Part shown: positions 1 through 8,974 of the stretch, one piece after another
Layout: every line of letters starts with the position of its first letter
Position numbering within the stretch: position 1 is the first letter of the stretch
Source of the DNA: CAVXSP01 sp963764505
GTDB lineage: Bacteria > Acidobacteriota > Vicinamibacteria > Vicinamibacterales > SCN-69-37
Length of the DNA stretch: 64,000 bases
Direction: 5' to 3'
Assembly (NCBI GenBank): GCA_963764505.1
Contig: CAVXSP010000001.1
Coordinates: 744,001-808,000, forward strand
Translations under genes and position numbers: made by a program
Notes under the pieces: model-generated
The model's database searches: none
What the model saw: the letters and a program-made list of their open reading frames with translations, nothing else
What the model was told of the DNA's origin: nothing

Positions 1-1722
1 GCCGACACGGATCCCGATTCGCGCTTCTGGGCGCTGTTCGCGACCCTCGTTGTCGCCCTGCTGTATCCGAGACTCGGACACGCTGTTCAGTCCGCTCTCG
101 ACCGTGTCTACTACCGCGGGCGGTACGATTACCGCAAGGCCCTCGTGAGCTTCGCCCGCGAGCTCAACAGCGATCTGGATCTGGATCGCCTCAGCAAGAG
201 CCTCATCGCGCGGATCGGCGACACGCTGGCCGTCGACACGATTGCGCTCTATCTGGCGGACACCGCGGACGATCACGGGGATTTCGTCGCCGTCTCGACG
301 CTGGGACTCGAGCCCGGCCTGGCGCACCGGATCGCACGGCGATCGGGTCTGGGCACTCGGCTGGCCGCGGCCCACACGATCGTCGTCGACGACGCGCTTC
401 CGCTGCGGCGGCTGAGCGGCGAGGACGCCGTGGTGTGGCGCGCCGCGGGGCTGCACTATTTCGTGCCCTGCATCTCCAAGGACGTCACGATCGGAGTGCT
501 GGCCGTCGGCCGCAAGGCCGGCGGCGAGCCGCTCAGCAGCGAGGACATGACCCTGCTCGGCGCGGTGGCGAGCCAGGCGGCGACCGCCCTCGAGAACGCC
601 AGGCTCTACGGCCAGCTGCGGGTGAAGGCGGAGGAGATCGAACGGCTGCGTCAGTTCAGCGACAGCGTCGTCGAGTCGCTGAGCGACGGCCTGGTCGTCG
701 TCGACCTCGAGGATCGCGTGCTGCGCTGGAACCGGCGTGTCGAGACGCTGATCGGTCCCGAGCGCGGTCGCGCCATCGGCCGCCAGCTCTCGGCGATCTT
801 CGACAAGGTGTTCCTCGACAGCGTCTATGGCGCGCGAAGGGACTCGCCCGACGGCGTGACGCTCTACCGCGTGCCGCTCGCCACCACCGGCTCGAGTCCG
901 AAGACGCACCTGGTGAACGTCGGGATCGCGCCGTTCCAGACGGCCGACGGCGTCAAGGCGGGCTGGATTCTCGTCCTCGAGGACATCACCGATCGCGCCA
1001 ATCTCGAGGAGCAGCTCAGGCTCTCGGAGAAGATGGCCGCCATCGGACTGCTCGCTGCGGGCGTCGCCCACGAGGTGAACACGCCGCTGACCGGCATCTC
1101 GAGCTTCACCCAGATGCTGCTCGAGCGCGCCGACCCCGGGGACCCCCGCACGCAGCTGCTCGAGAAAATCGAGCGGCAGACGTTCAGGGCGGCGAAGATC
1201 GTCAACAGCCTCCTCAATCTTGCGCGCCCGGCGAGCAGCGACGCGGGCCCGGTCGAAATCAACGGGGTGATCGGCGACGTCCTCTCGCTCCTCGAGCATC
1301 AGTTCAAGACGAGCCGCATCCAGGTCCGGCGGGAGCTGGGCGCCTCGGCCCAGGTCGTGCGCGGCGTGGAGTACAAGCTGCAGCAGGTCTTCCTGAACCT
1401 CTTCCTGAACGCCAGGGATGCGATGCCGAAAGGGGGATGGCTGACGGTCTCGAGCCGCGTCGACGGCAGCCATGTCGTCGTCGAGCTGTCGGACACCGGC
1501 GTCGGGATTCCTCCCGAGCATCTGGCCCGGATTTACGATCCGTTCTTCACCACGAAGCCTGAAGGCCGCGGCACGGGACTGGGGCTGTCCGTCACGTACG
1601 GTATCGTGCAGGAACACGGCGGCGTGCTCGGTTGCGAGAGTGCGCCCGGTCAGGGCACGCGGTTCAGGCTGCTGCTGCCTCGACTGGAGCGCTCGCCTCT
1701 CGAAGCGGCCGCAGGGTCCTGA
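1..1722 (+). CDS. Membrane sensor histidine kinase, C-terminal part (partial)
   Basis: The reading frame is open from base 1, so the 5' end lies outside the window. The first ATG/GTG-type start seen (GTG 145) is internal, because the preceding 48 codons encode a hydrophobic segment (WALFATLVVALLYPRL) followed by DRVYYRGRYDYRKAL, a typical link from a membrane domain to a GAF domain. Counting residues from codon 145, the order is GAF (about 20-150), PAS (about 170-290), a HisKA domain with the H-box LLAAGVAHEVNTPLTG, and HATPase_c with N-box NLFLNARDAMP, G1 DTGVGIPP and G2 GRGTGLGLS. All catalytic boxes are intact. The stop overlaps the start of the next gene (ATGA), a sigma-54 activator, so the two form a NtrB/NtrC-like two-component pair. 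The signal sensed is unknown. Confidence 0.9.
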   Translation, partial: ADTDPDSRFWALFATLVVALLYPRLGHAVQSALDRVYYRGRYDYRKALVSFARELNSDLDLDRLSKSLIARIGDTLAVDTIALYLADTADDHGDFVAVSTLGLEPGLAHRIARRSGLGTRLAAAHTIVVDDALPLRRLSGEDAVVWRAAGLHYFVPCISKDVTIGVLAVGRKAGGEPLSSEDMTLLGAVASQAATALENARLYGQLRVKAEEIERLRQFSDSVVESLSDGLVVVDLEDRVLRWNRRVETLIGPERGRAIGRQLSAIFDKVFLDSVYGARRDSPDGVTLYRVPLATTGSSPKTHLVNVGIAPFQTADGVKAGWILVLEDITDRANLEEQLRLSEKMAAIGLLAAGVAHEVNTPLTGISSFTQMLLERADPGDPRTQLLEKIERQTFRAAKIVNSLLNLARPASSDAGPVEINGVIGDVLSLLEHQFKTSRIQVRRELGASAQVVRGVEYKLQQVFLNLFLNARDAMPKGGWLTVSSRVDGSHVVVELSDTGVGIPPEHLARIYDPFFTTKPEGRGTGLGLSVTYGIVQEHGGVLGCESAPGQGTRFRLLLPRLERSPLEAAAGS

Positions 1723-3170
1723 TGTCCAGTCCCCCCGCCCGCAGCATCCTCGTCATCGACGACGAGGAGATCATCCGTGAGGCCTTCGAGGCGCTCCTCT
1801 CCGCCGAGGGCTACCGCGTCCGTTCGGCCGAAACGGGGCAGCAGGGTCTGGATCTGCTGTCCGGAGGGACGTTCGACGCCGTGCTGCTCGATATCATGCT
1901 GCCGGATCGGAACGGGCTCGACGTGCTGGACGAGATCCGCCGCTTCGACGACGAGCTTCCAGTCGTGATGGTGACGGCGAAGAGCACGATCGAGAACGCG
2001 GTCGCCGCGACCAAGCGCGGCGCGTTCGACTTCGTGCCGAAGCCGTTCCAGAACAGCGAAGTGCTCCTGGTGCTGCACAACGCGCTGGAGCGCCGCAGGC
2101 TCGTCAAGGAGAACCGGGAGCTGCGGGCGCGGCTCCATTCGGGCATGCACCGGTTCGACGCCATCGTCGGCGGCAGCCCGAAGATGAAGGAGGTCTACGA
2201 CCTGATCGCCCGCGCGGCGCCGAGTCGGACGACGGTTCTGGTGCAGGGAGAGAGCGGGACGGGGAAGGAGCTGGTGGCGCGTGCGCTCCACCAGCATTCG
2301 TCGCGAGCCGACCGCGAGTTCGTGCCGGTGAACTCGGGCAACCTGCCGCCGGACCTTCTCGAATCCAACCTCTTCGGCCATGTGAAGGGCGCGTTCACCG
2401 GCGCGGTCTATCCCAAGAAGGGCCTCTTCGAGCTGGCCGACAAGGGCACGATCTTCTTCGATGAGATCGGAAACATCCCGCTCGACACGCAGGCCAAGCT
2501 GCTCCGGGTGCTGCAGGAGCGCGAGTTCATGCGTCTTGGAGGCGTCTCCACGATCAAGGTCGACGTGCGCGTCATCGCCGCGACGAACGTCTCACTCCGT
2601 GGCCTGATGCGGGAGGGCCGGTTCCGCGAAGACCTCTTCTATCGTCTCAACGTCATCGCGATCCAGATGCCGCCGCTGCGAGAACGGCGCGAGGACATCC
2701 CTCTGCTCGTGCAGCATTTCCTGGACAAGTACGGCCAGGAGACCCGCAAGGCCGGCCTGATCGTCACCCCGGAAGCGATGGATCGTCTGGCGGCCTACGA
2801 CTGGCCCGGCAATGTCCGTGAGCTGGAGAACGTCGTGGAGCGCGCCGTCGTCCTCTGCCCGGATCGCGACATCGATCCGGACCTGCTGCCCGAGCAGGTC
2901 CGGCAGCCGAGCCTCGTCGAGCTCCCGCCGGTGATCCTGCCGCCCGAGGGGATTCGCCTCGAAGAAGTGATGCTCGGCCAGGAGCGGCGGTACATCGAAG
3001 CCGCGCTCGAGGCGGCGGGCGGCGTCCAGAAGAGGGCCGCCGAGCTGCTGCACGTGAAGGCCACGACGCTCAACGAGAAGATCAAGCGATACGACATCCG
3101 GCCGAAGCGGAGGCGGTCCGACGCCGAGGAGCTCTCGCCGGAGCCGGTCAGCCCGGTGAACGAGAAGTAG
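1722..3170 (+). CDS. Sigma-54-dependent response regulator, NtrC family
   Basis: The protein has 482 residues. An N-terminal receiver domain (about 8-125) has the acidic pair DD at 13-14, phospho-acceptor Asp57 (LLDIMLP) and the Lys of VPKPF. A central AAA+ domain (about 150-390) has Walker A GESGTGKE at 176-183, the sigma-54 contact loop GAFTGA at 223-228 and Walker B FFDEIGN. The C-terminal part is a Fis-type helix-turn-helix (AAGGVQKRAAELLHVKATTL). ATG 1722 overlaps the stop of the upstream kinase by 4 bases, which fixes the start; the open frame extends further upstream but only as a shadow. It should activate sigma-54 promoters after phosphorylation by the adjacent kinase. The last 25 or so residues are a charged tail of no known role. 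Confidence 0.95.
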   Translation: MSSPPARSILVIDDEEIIREAFEALLSAEGYRVRSAETGQQGLDLLSGGTFDAVLLDIMLPDRNGLDVLDEIRRFDDELPVVMVTAKSTIENAVAATKRGAFDFVPKPFQNSEVLLVLHNALERRRLVKENRELRARLHSGMHRFDAIVGGSPKMKEVYDLIARAAPSRTTVLVQGESGTGKELVARALHQHSSRADREFVPVNSGNLPPDLLESNLFGHVKGAFTGAVYPKKGLFELADKGTIFFDEIGNIPLDTQAKLLRVLQEREFMRLGGVSTIKVDVRVIAATNVSLRGLMREGRFREDLFYRLNVIAIQMPPLRERREDIPLLVQHFLDKYGQETRKAGLIVTPEAMDRLAAYDWPGNVRELENVVERAVVLCPDRDIDPDLLPEQVRQPSLVELPPVILPPEGIRLEEVMLGQERRYIEAALEAAGGVQKRAAELLHVKATTLNEKIKRYDIRPKRRRSDAEELSPEPVSPVNEK

Positions 3171-3188
3171 ACGAGGCGGCGCCTCTGC

Positions 3189-4465
3189 CTATCGCTTGTG
3201 TGGCTTCCCGTCGCGGCCCGACTGTTTGACGCGGTTGAAGAGGCGCTCGTACTTCGCGAGGATGAGATTCCCACCGGTAGTGCCGGTTGACGTACAGCTT
3301 GCCGTTCCTGCCCATCTGCTCGCGGAGTGACTCCTCGCGGAGCAGGAGCTTGAGCGCGTCGACGAACTCCCAGCGATCTGCGTAGTACAGCCCGGCGTTG
3401 CTGACGCGGCAGTGCTCGACGAGGACCTCGGATTCTCGCGTTGGCGAGCACCGGCGACCCGACGGCGAACGCCTCGAGGGCGAGCAGCGACAGGCTCTCG
3501 TATGGCGACGGCACGACGACCACGGTGGCGGCGTCGAGGGCGTGCAGGCGCTCCTCGTCGGGAAGCATCCCGGCGAAGCGCACGCGTGGGTCCTCCGGCA
3601 GCGGCATGAGCTTGACGCCCATCAGCATCAGCGTCGCGTCGCCGCCGTCCTGGACGAACGTCTGAAAGTATTCGAGCAGTTCCTCGCAGCCCTTCCCGGG
3701 GTCGATGCGTCCCCCGTACAGCACGAACGGGCCGTACATGCGGTGCCGGCGGCGGAACGCGTTCGCCGGTCCTGCCAGGTGGCTCGCCAGCGGCTCGCGC
3801 GACGGCGGCGCCGCTCCGGGGGCGGTGCCCGCCTCGCTCATCTGGGGCTGGCCCTCGGGCAGGTCCACGCCGCACCCGACGACGTCCTCGACGATCGTTC
3901 GCAGGTGGAATCGGCCGCTGACGAACCGCCGCTCGACCTCGGTGTTCCAGACGATCCCGGCCGGCGCCCCGAACACTTCCTGGTACATTCCCAGGTGAAT
4001 CGCGGGCTCGTCGTGCGCGGTCGGCACCAGCAGGCTCTTGGACGGCGCGATGTGCAGGCCGACGACCGTCGGCGCGTACAGGTACGTGAAGAACACCAGC
4101 ACGTCGTACGACTGGTGATGCCGTTCGAGATGGTCGATGAGCGCGGGCGACCAGGGCCCCTGCTGTTTCAACCACTCCATCTCGTCGTGCCGGCTGTGCG
4201 AATGGCTGAAGATCCATTCGGACGCCTTGTTGAACGCCTCGAGGTCCCGGGTGTGCGCGTTGGCGAACCGGCGGACGGTGACGCCGCGTATCCGGTCCAC
4301 GCCTTCGGGGTACTCGTTCTTCCACGTCACGTAGTCGCGCGCGCAGGTCGTCAGGACGTCGACCTGATGGCGATCCGCGAGGTGCTCCGCGACCAGGCGG
4401 CAGTGGTACTCCGATCCGCCGAGAATCTCGGTGCCGTAACGTTGGACGATGAAGGCGATTCTCAC
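3189..4465 (-). pseudogene. GT4-like glycosyltransferase, broken by two single-base insertions
   Basis: GTG 4465 overlaps the stop of the next gene upstream (GTGA) and gives VRIAFIVQRYGTEILGGSEYH, a clear paralogue of the protein encoded at 6755-8035. The frame is intact to about 3435 (SPVLANAR), then shifts; the next frame reads EVLVEHCRVSNAGLYY and runs to about 3270 (NRHYRW); a second shift leads to ILAKYERLFNRV and the stop at 3189. The span is 1277 bases; removing one base at each site gives 424 residues, close to the 426 of the paralogue. Donor-site features include GGRIDPGKGCEELLEYF and PSPYESLSLLALEAF. It probably transfers a sugar in envelope polysaccharide synthesis. As sequenced it is broken; error in the assembly is a real alternative to decay. 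Confidence 0.85.
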
Positions 4466-5523
4466 GCGACCGATTCCAGCATGGATTTGAGGGAGGCGTC
4501 GATGGCGCCGGGACCGAAGGCCTGCGCGCGCCGGCGCTGGCCACCTATCACCGCGTCTCGCAGCGGCTCGTCGTAGGCGAGGGCGCCGAGCAGCTCCGCC
4601 GCCTGCTCGAGGTCCTTCGGAGCGAACGACAGGCCCGCGCCGCCGAGCGTCTCCGGCACGGCGGCCGCGGCGAACGCGAGGACCGGCACGTCCATCGCCA
4701 TCGCCTCGACCAGCGGCGCGCAGAAGCCCTCGTGCTCGCTGAGCGAGACGTAGGCGTGCGCGTTCCGGTAGTACGTCGCCAGCTCCTCGTCGGGCACCGG
4801 CCCGGTGAACCAGAATCGATCGGACAGCATCTGGTACTCGGCAATCAGCGCCCGCACGGCCGCGTGATAGCGCGGCACCGCATCGTACCGCCCCACGAAG
4901 ATGAATCGATAGTAGACGTCCACGTAGCGCTTGTACTGCTCGGCCAGCCGGATGTGGTCCTCGATCTTCTTGTTGGGCGCGATGCGGCCGACGAACAGGA
5001 TGTTGACGAGGCCGTCCTGCAGGATCGACTCGAGCGACGGGACGGCTGCCGCGTGCGTGAGCCGCGCCAGGTCCAGCGCGAGCGGGAGCACGCCGGTTCG
5101 AGCGAAGCCCATCCGATCGAGCTCCTGCTGGTTGAACCGGGACACCCCGAGCGCAAGATCCACGTGGCCGGCGAGCGCTGCGAGCTCGCGTCTGCCGGCC
5201 GCGGCCATGCGGGCCAGGCCGGCGTCGAACGGCGCGAAGAAGCCTGGGGGCGTGACGTTGTGGTAGTGCAGCACACGCACGCCGGGCAGCGTGCGGAACG
5301 CCGCCGTCATCGGCGATGGCACCGCGAAGTGGAGAATCGTGACGTCGCCGTCGCGGGCGTCCGGGCCGCCCCACCGGCGGACATCGTCGAGCCCGTCGTC
5401 GATCGTCAGCGCGTAGATCTCCGCTTCGTGTCCCCACGCGCGCAGCCGCCGGCGGATCGTGCGCGCGTGGTCGCCGACCGCGTCGCCGCGGTGCGCCGCC
5501 GGCAGCCACTGGTTGACGATCAT
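4462..5523 (-). CDS. Glycosyltransferase, GT4-like (type B paralogue)
   Basis: The protein has 353 residues from ATG 5523, which overlaps the stop of the preceding gene (ATGA). It opens MIVNQWLPAAHRGDAVGDHA, with an N-terminal Rossmann half containing LHYHNVTPPGFF, and a C-terminal donor-binding half with NILFVGRIAPNKKIEDHI and the E-x7-E-like stretch SEHEGFCAPLVEAMAMD (about residues 260-280). No signal peptide or membrane segment is visible, so it acts in the cytoplasm, probably at the membrane on a lipid-linked glycan. It resembles its upstream neighbour at 5520-6758 throughout (HNxTPP, RRELxA, VGRxxPNK, SEHEGFC), so the two arose by duplication. Sugar donor and acceptor cannot be told from sequence. 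Confidence 0.9.
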   Translation of the reverse strand: MIVNQWLPAAHRGDAVGDHARTIRRRLRAWGHEAEIYALTIDDGLDDVRRWGGPDARDGDVTILHFAVPSPMTAAFRTLPGVRVLHYHNVTPPGFFAPFDAGLARMAAAGRRELAALAGHVDLALGVSRFNQQELDRMGFARTGVLPLALDLARLTHAAAVPSLESILQDGLVNILFVGRIAPNKKIEDHIRLAEQYKRYVDVYYRFIFVGRYDAVPRYHAAVRALIAEYQMLSDRFWFTGPVPDEELATYYRNAHAYVSLSEHEGFCAPLVEAMAMDVPVLAFAAAAVPETLGGAGLSFAPKDLEQAAELLGALAYDEPLRDAVIGGQRRRAQAFGPGAIDASLKSMLESVA

Positions 5524-6758
5524 GCCCGGTGCCCCAGCTCCGCGACGGGCCCCAGGTCCGCCGGCTCGGGCGGGAGCGCGCGGAACGCCGCCGGCCGCGT
5601 CTGTCGAATCGTCTCGAGCTCCTCGGCGAGGCGGAACTGCCGCCAGAAGTCGTACGCCACGGCGGGGAGCGGCTTCCGCGGGGCGTCGAGAATCTGCCGG
5701 ACGAAGCCCATGAGCGTGCAGTCGAAGTCGCGGGCGCGGAGCCGCGCGAGTGCCGCGTCCTGCGCCGCGAGGATCCGGGTCTCCAGATCCTCGTCCGACA
5801 GCAGCCCGTGCATCAACGATGCGATCTGGCGAGGCGCTCGGGACTCGTAGAGAAGGCCGCCGCCGTCCATGGTGCTCGGCACGGCCGTCGCAGCGTACGC
5901 GAGCACGGGCAGGCGCTTGTAGAAGGCCTCGACGATCGGCACGCAGAATCCCTCGTGCTCGCTGGCGCACAGGAACAGGTCGGCGCAATCGTACAGCGAG
6001 GTCAGCTCCTCGTTGGTGACCTGCCCGAGGATGTGGACGTCGCGCACGCCGAGCGCCGCGACGAGCGCGTGAAGCTGGGCGAGATACAGGTCGAAGCCGC
6101 CGTACGAGCCGGCGAGAATGAGCCGGCTTCGCGGGTTGTAGAGCGTCTGGTACGCGTGGAAGAACCGGATGAGGTCGTCGGGCCGCTTGTTCGGGATCAG
6201 CCGTCCCACGAAGAGGACGTTCGTCCGGTCGTCGTCGTAGTTCGCCAGGATGCGCGGGTCGCCGTCCACGTCCAGATGGGAGAAGTCGGGAACGACCGGC
6301 AGCACGGCGGCCGGGGAGAAGCCGAGGGCTTCGAGCTCCCGGCGGTTGAAGTCCGAATCGCCGAGCGCGAGCTCGCACCGCGTGCGGTACGCCAGCAGTT
6401 CGCGGCGACCGTGATAGCACTGCCGAACGAGCTGATCGTGCACGCCGAGGAAGTACTCGGGCGGCGTGATGTTGTGATAGACCAGCGCCATCCGGCACGG
6501 CAGCGCGAATGCCGTGCGCGACGCTCTCGACCCCAGTGAGAAATGGTGGATGAGCAGGTCGTGCTCGTCGACTTCGCCGACGATGTCTCGGTAGTCGACG
6601 GTCCGTGGCTCGAGGCGCGGGTCGGCCGTCTCGACGACGATCGCCGAGTCGAACCCGCTGGCTCGCAGCACACGATTGATCCCGAGGACCTCGTTGCCGA
6701 TGGCGTCGCCATAGCCCAGCGTGGCCAGGATCTGGTGAACGGCTGGCGTCCGGCTCAT
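5520..6758 (-). CDS. Glycosyltransferase, GT4-like (type B paralogue)
   Basis: The protein has 412 residues from ATG 6758, which overlaps the stop of the gene upstream by 4 bases. The N-terminal half begins VHQILATLGYGDAIGNEVLG, and contains LVYHNITPPEYFLG. The C-terminal GT4 half has NVLFVGRLIPNKRPDDLI, LILAGSYGGFD and CASEHEGFCVPIVEAFYKR, the family's donor-sugar-nucleotide contact region. An extra tail of roughly 60 residues (PLPAVAYDFWRQFRL onward) is absent from the paralogue at 4462-5523. It is part of the same coupled operon and is inferred to extend an envelope glycan. Confidence 0.9.
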   Translation of the reverse strand: MSRTPAVHQILATLGYGDAIGNEVLGINRVLRASGFDSAIVVETADPRLEPRTVDYRDIVGEVDEHDLLIHHFSLGSRASRTAFALPCRMALVYHNITPPEYFLGVHDQLVRQCYHGRRELLAYRTRCELALGDSDFNRRELEALGFSPAAVLPVVPDFSHLDVDGDPRILANYDDDRTNVLFVGRLIPNKRPDDLIRFFHAYQTLYNPRSRLILAGSYGGFDLYLAQLHALVAALGVRDVHILGQVTNEELTSLYDCADLFLCASEHEGFCVPIVEAFYKRLPVLAYAATAVPSTMDGGGLLYESRAPRQIASLMHGLLSDEDLETRILAAQDAALARLRARDFDCTLMGFVRQILDAPRKPLPAVAYDFWRQFRLAEELETIRQTRPAAFRALPPEPADLGPVAELGHRA

Positions 6759-8035
6759 TTCAGCACCGGGCCGGACGGCGCCGCAGCGACGACGTCGGCG
6801 GCCGGCGGCAGCGTCCGTTTCCTGCGGGCGAACCAGCCCGGCAGCGGCGGCGGCGGCGGAGGCGCCGATTCGCGCGAGAGCCGCTCCAGCGTCTCCAGGT
6901 ACTTCCGTTCGATCACCGGCCAGGCGTAGTGGCGGCGGTAGAACTCGCGGCCCTGCCGCCCCAGCAGCGCGCCGATCGGCCCGGCGGCTTCCAGCGTGTA
7001 GAGCGCCTCCGCGAACTCGTCGAAGGTCTCGTAGTAGAGGCCCGCATTGCTGCGCACGCACTGGCCGCGCAGCACGTCGCAGCGTCCATTGGCGAGGACG
7101 GGTCGACCGAGCGCCCACGCTTCGAGCGCCACCATCGACAGGCTCTCGTACGCGGACGGCATGATGAGGACGTCGGCGCCCGCGAGCGCGTCGAACTTGT
7201 CCTCGTCGGACAGGAACCCCACGTGGCGGATCCGCGGTTGCTTGGGGACCGGGAGCACGGCCGAGCCGACCAGCACGAGATCCAGCCCGTTCGGATACAT
7301 CGCGGCGTACCGTTCGAAGAACGCGAACAGCTCCCTGCAGCCCTTGTTCTCGTCGACGCGCCCTATGTAGATCGCGTACGGTCGCCGGATGCCGAACTTC
7401 TTCTTGAAGCGCCAGGGCTGCGTCCGTTCCGGGATCTCGGACCCGATGCCCACGACGACGCCGGGAAGCGTCTGGCCAGCCACCGCCTGCAGCAGCGCCC
7501 GCTCTTCGAGCGAGTTGAACATGAGCGCCCGCGCCCCTCGCAGCACGGGTCCGAAGATCGCCAGGCCGGCGGCCGCGTCGCGCTCGGCCGTCGGCACGAG
7601 CACCGCCTTCTGCGGCACCGTCCGGACGCCGTGCCAGGCGTGATAGTAGCGGTAGCTGAAGAAGAGGAAGAAGTCGAACTGCTCGCGCACGCGCGCGACG
7701 TGCCGAATCAACGCCGGGCTGGTCGGGCCCTCGCTGTCGAGCCACGCAAGCTCGTCGGCGATGGAGTGGACGCGCTCGAAGACGACCTGCGATCGCCGGC
7801 CGAACTCCCGGGTGTCGCGCGGACAATCGACGGAGAATCGCCTGACCCGCACCCCGTTGACGGTGTCCTCGCCGGCCGGCAGCTCGTTCTGCCAGGTGAT
7901 GTAGTCCTTGGCGCAGGTCGTGAGCACCTCGACCTCCGCCTGTCGCGCGAGCCGTTCGGCGATGTAGCGGGCGTGCAGCTCGGCGCCACCGCTGATGTCA
8001 GCGCCGTAGCGCTGGACCACGATCGCGAGCTTCAC
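6755..8035 (-). CDS. Glycosyltransferase, GT4-like (type A paralogue)
   Basis: The protein has 426 residues from ATG 8035, overlapping the stop of the upstream gene. The start MKLAIVVQRYGADISGGAEL holds the glycine-rich acceptor loop of GT-B enzymes; AIYIGRVDENKGCRELFAFF and MPSAYESLSMVALEAWALG form the donor site. The C-terminus carries a run of seven prolines after residue 390 and a basic patch (WFARRKRTLPP), possibly for membrane or partner contact. It is the intact paralogue of the broken gene at 3189-4465, with closely matching N-termini (VQRYG, LTTCAKDYITWQNE). Inferred role: one of four sugar transferases building a surface polysaccharide. Confidence 0.9.
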   Translation of the reverse strand: MKLAIVVQRYGADISGGAELHARYIAERLARQAEVEVLTTCAKDYITWQNELPAGEDTVNGVRVRRFSVDCPRDTREFGRRSQVVFERVHSIADELAWLDSEGPTSPALIRHVARVREQFDFFLFFSYRYYHAWHGVRTVPQKAVLVPTAERDAAAGLAIFGPVLRGARALMFNSLEERALLQAVAGQTLPGVVVGIGSEIPERTQPWRFKKKFGIRRPYAIYIGRVDENKGCRELFAFFERYAAMYPNGLDLVLVGSAVLPVPKQPRIRHVGFLSDEDKFDALAGADVLIMPSAYESLSMVALEAWALGRPVLANGRCDVLRGQCVRSNAGLYYETFDEFAEALYTLEAAGPIGALLGRQGREFYRRHYAWPVIERKYLETLERLSRESAPPPPPPLPGWFARRKRTLPPAADVVAAAPSGPVLK

Positions 8036-8937
8036 TGATCCGACGCCTCGTCCTCGAACTCGTCGGAATCCCGGCCGTCCTCGAATGCCGTCGTCGGGTG
8101 CGCTGCCGCCGCGTCTGGCCCGCCGGCGGCGTCCGGAGAGCCGGACCCTTCAGGTGTCGCGGCCGGGCTCCCGAGGCGATCGGCGAGGGTCTGTCCTGGC
8201 CGTCTGCGCCGGCGCCGGCGGCGCCGACGGCGTTCGGGGGCCGCCTCCTCGGTGCGGGACTCGGCACCTGCCGTGCCGACCGCGGGCGCCGGGGGCGGCG
8301 CGGCCGCCGCGGCGGTGGCCGGTTGGCCGCTCCGCTGGAGGGCGCCGGGCCGGTACTCCACCACGCGTTCGAGCGAGCGTCCGCGCCGCTCGTCGAAGTC
8401 GAGCCGGCTGGAGAGCGACTCGACCCTCATCTTCAGGTTGTGGACCTCGATTCCGGTGCGCGTCAGCTCCACGACGAGATTGTGCAGTAGCTCGAAGTAG
8501 AGCGGGTCCATCTTGGCGTCGATCTGCTCGCGCCGGCGCATCCACTGCTCGATCTCGCCGTTGATCGCGGCCTGGGCCTCCGTCTGGTTCCAGACGAAGT
8601 GAACCAGGGGATTGAGATTCACGAACAGCTTCAGAATCGGCTGCAGCATCCGGCGCGTCCAGCGCAGCAGTCCGCGATGAGTGCCGTAGATCGAGAACGG
8701 CTCGATCTCGAGCTTGCGCAGCGGCGGACTCGGCGCGCGCTCGCGCCGGCGGAACTGTTCGATCAGGTCCGAGCGCACTCCGCGTGGATCCAGGAACTTC
8801 TCGAGCTTGACCTTCGCGAGCTGCTGGACCTCGGCCTCGGTGTAGTCCACGCCTCGCTTCTCGCGGACGCGCGCCCGGATCTGGCGCATGATCTGCTCGA
8901 CGTCGACCGAATCGGATCGAACGTTGAAATCGGACAT
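8032..8937 (-). CDS. Unknown glycan-operon protein with poly-Arg tail
   Basis: The protein has 301 residues from ATG 8937 and I do not recognise a catalytic domain. Residues 1-60 (SVDVEQIMRQIRARVREKRG) look like the short helical N-terminal segment seen in methyltransferase-like proteins of glycan clusters, but the methyltransferase fold itself is not evident. Residues 90-185 are helical with a heptad-like pattern (QTEAQAAINGEIEQWMRRRE, NLKMRVESLSSRL) and could form a coiled coil. From about residue 205 the chain is low complexity: Ala/Pro-rich, then eleven consecutive arginines, then an acidic end (DSDEFEDEASDQ). Four-base overlap with the downstream glycosyltransferase shows it belongs to the operon. 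A scaffold or adaptor role is a guess. Confidence 0.8.
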   Translation of the reverse strand: MSDFNVRSDSVDVEQIMRQIRARVREKRGVDYTEAEVQQLAKVKLEKFLDPRGVRSDLIEQFRRRERAPSPPLRKLEIEPFSIYGTHRGLLRWTRRMLQPILKLFVNLNPLVHFVWNQTEAQAAINGEIEQWMRRREQIDAKMDPLYFELLHNLVVELTRTGIEVHNLKMRVESLSSRLDFDERRGRSLERVVEYRPGALQRSGQPATAAAAAPPPAPAVGTAGAESRTEEAAPERRRRRRRRRRRPGQTLADRLGSPAATPEGSGSPDAAGGPDAAAAHPTTAFEDGRDSDEFEDEASDQ

Positions 8938-8974
8938 AAGGGATTCTGCCTCGTTGCCCCCGTTTAACGCCCCG

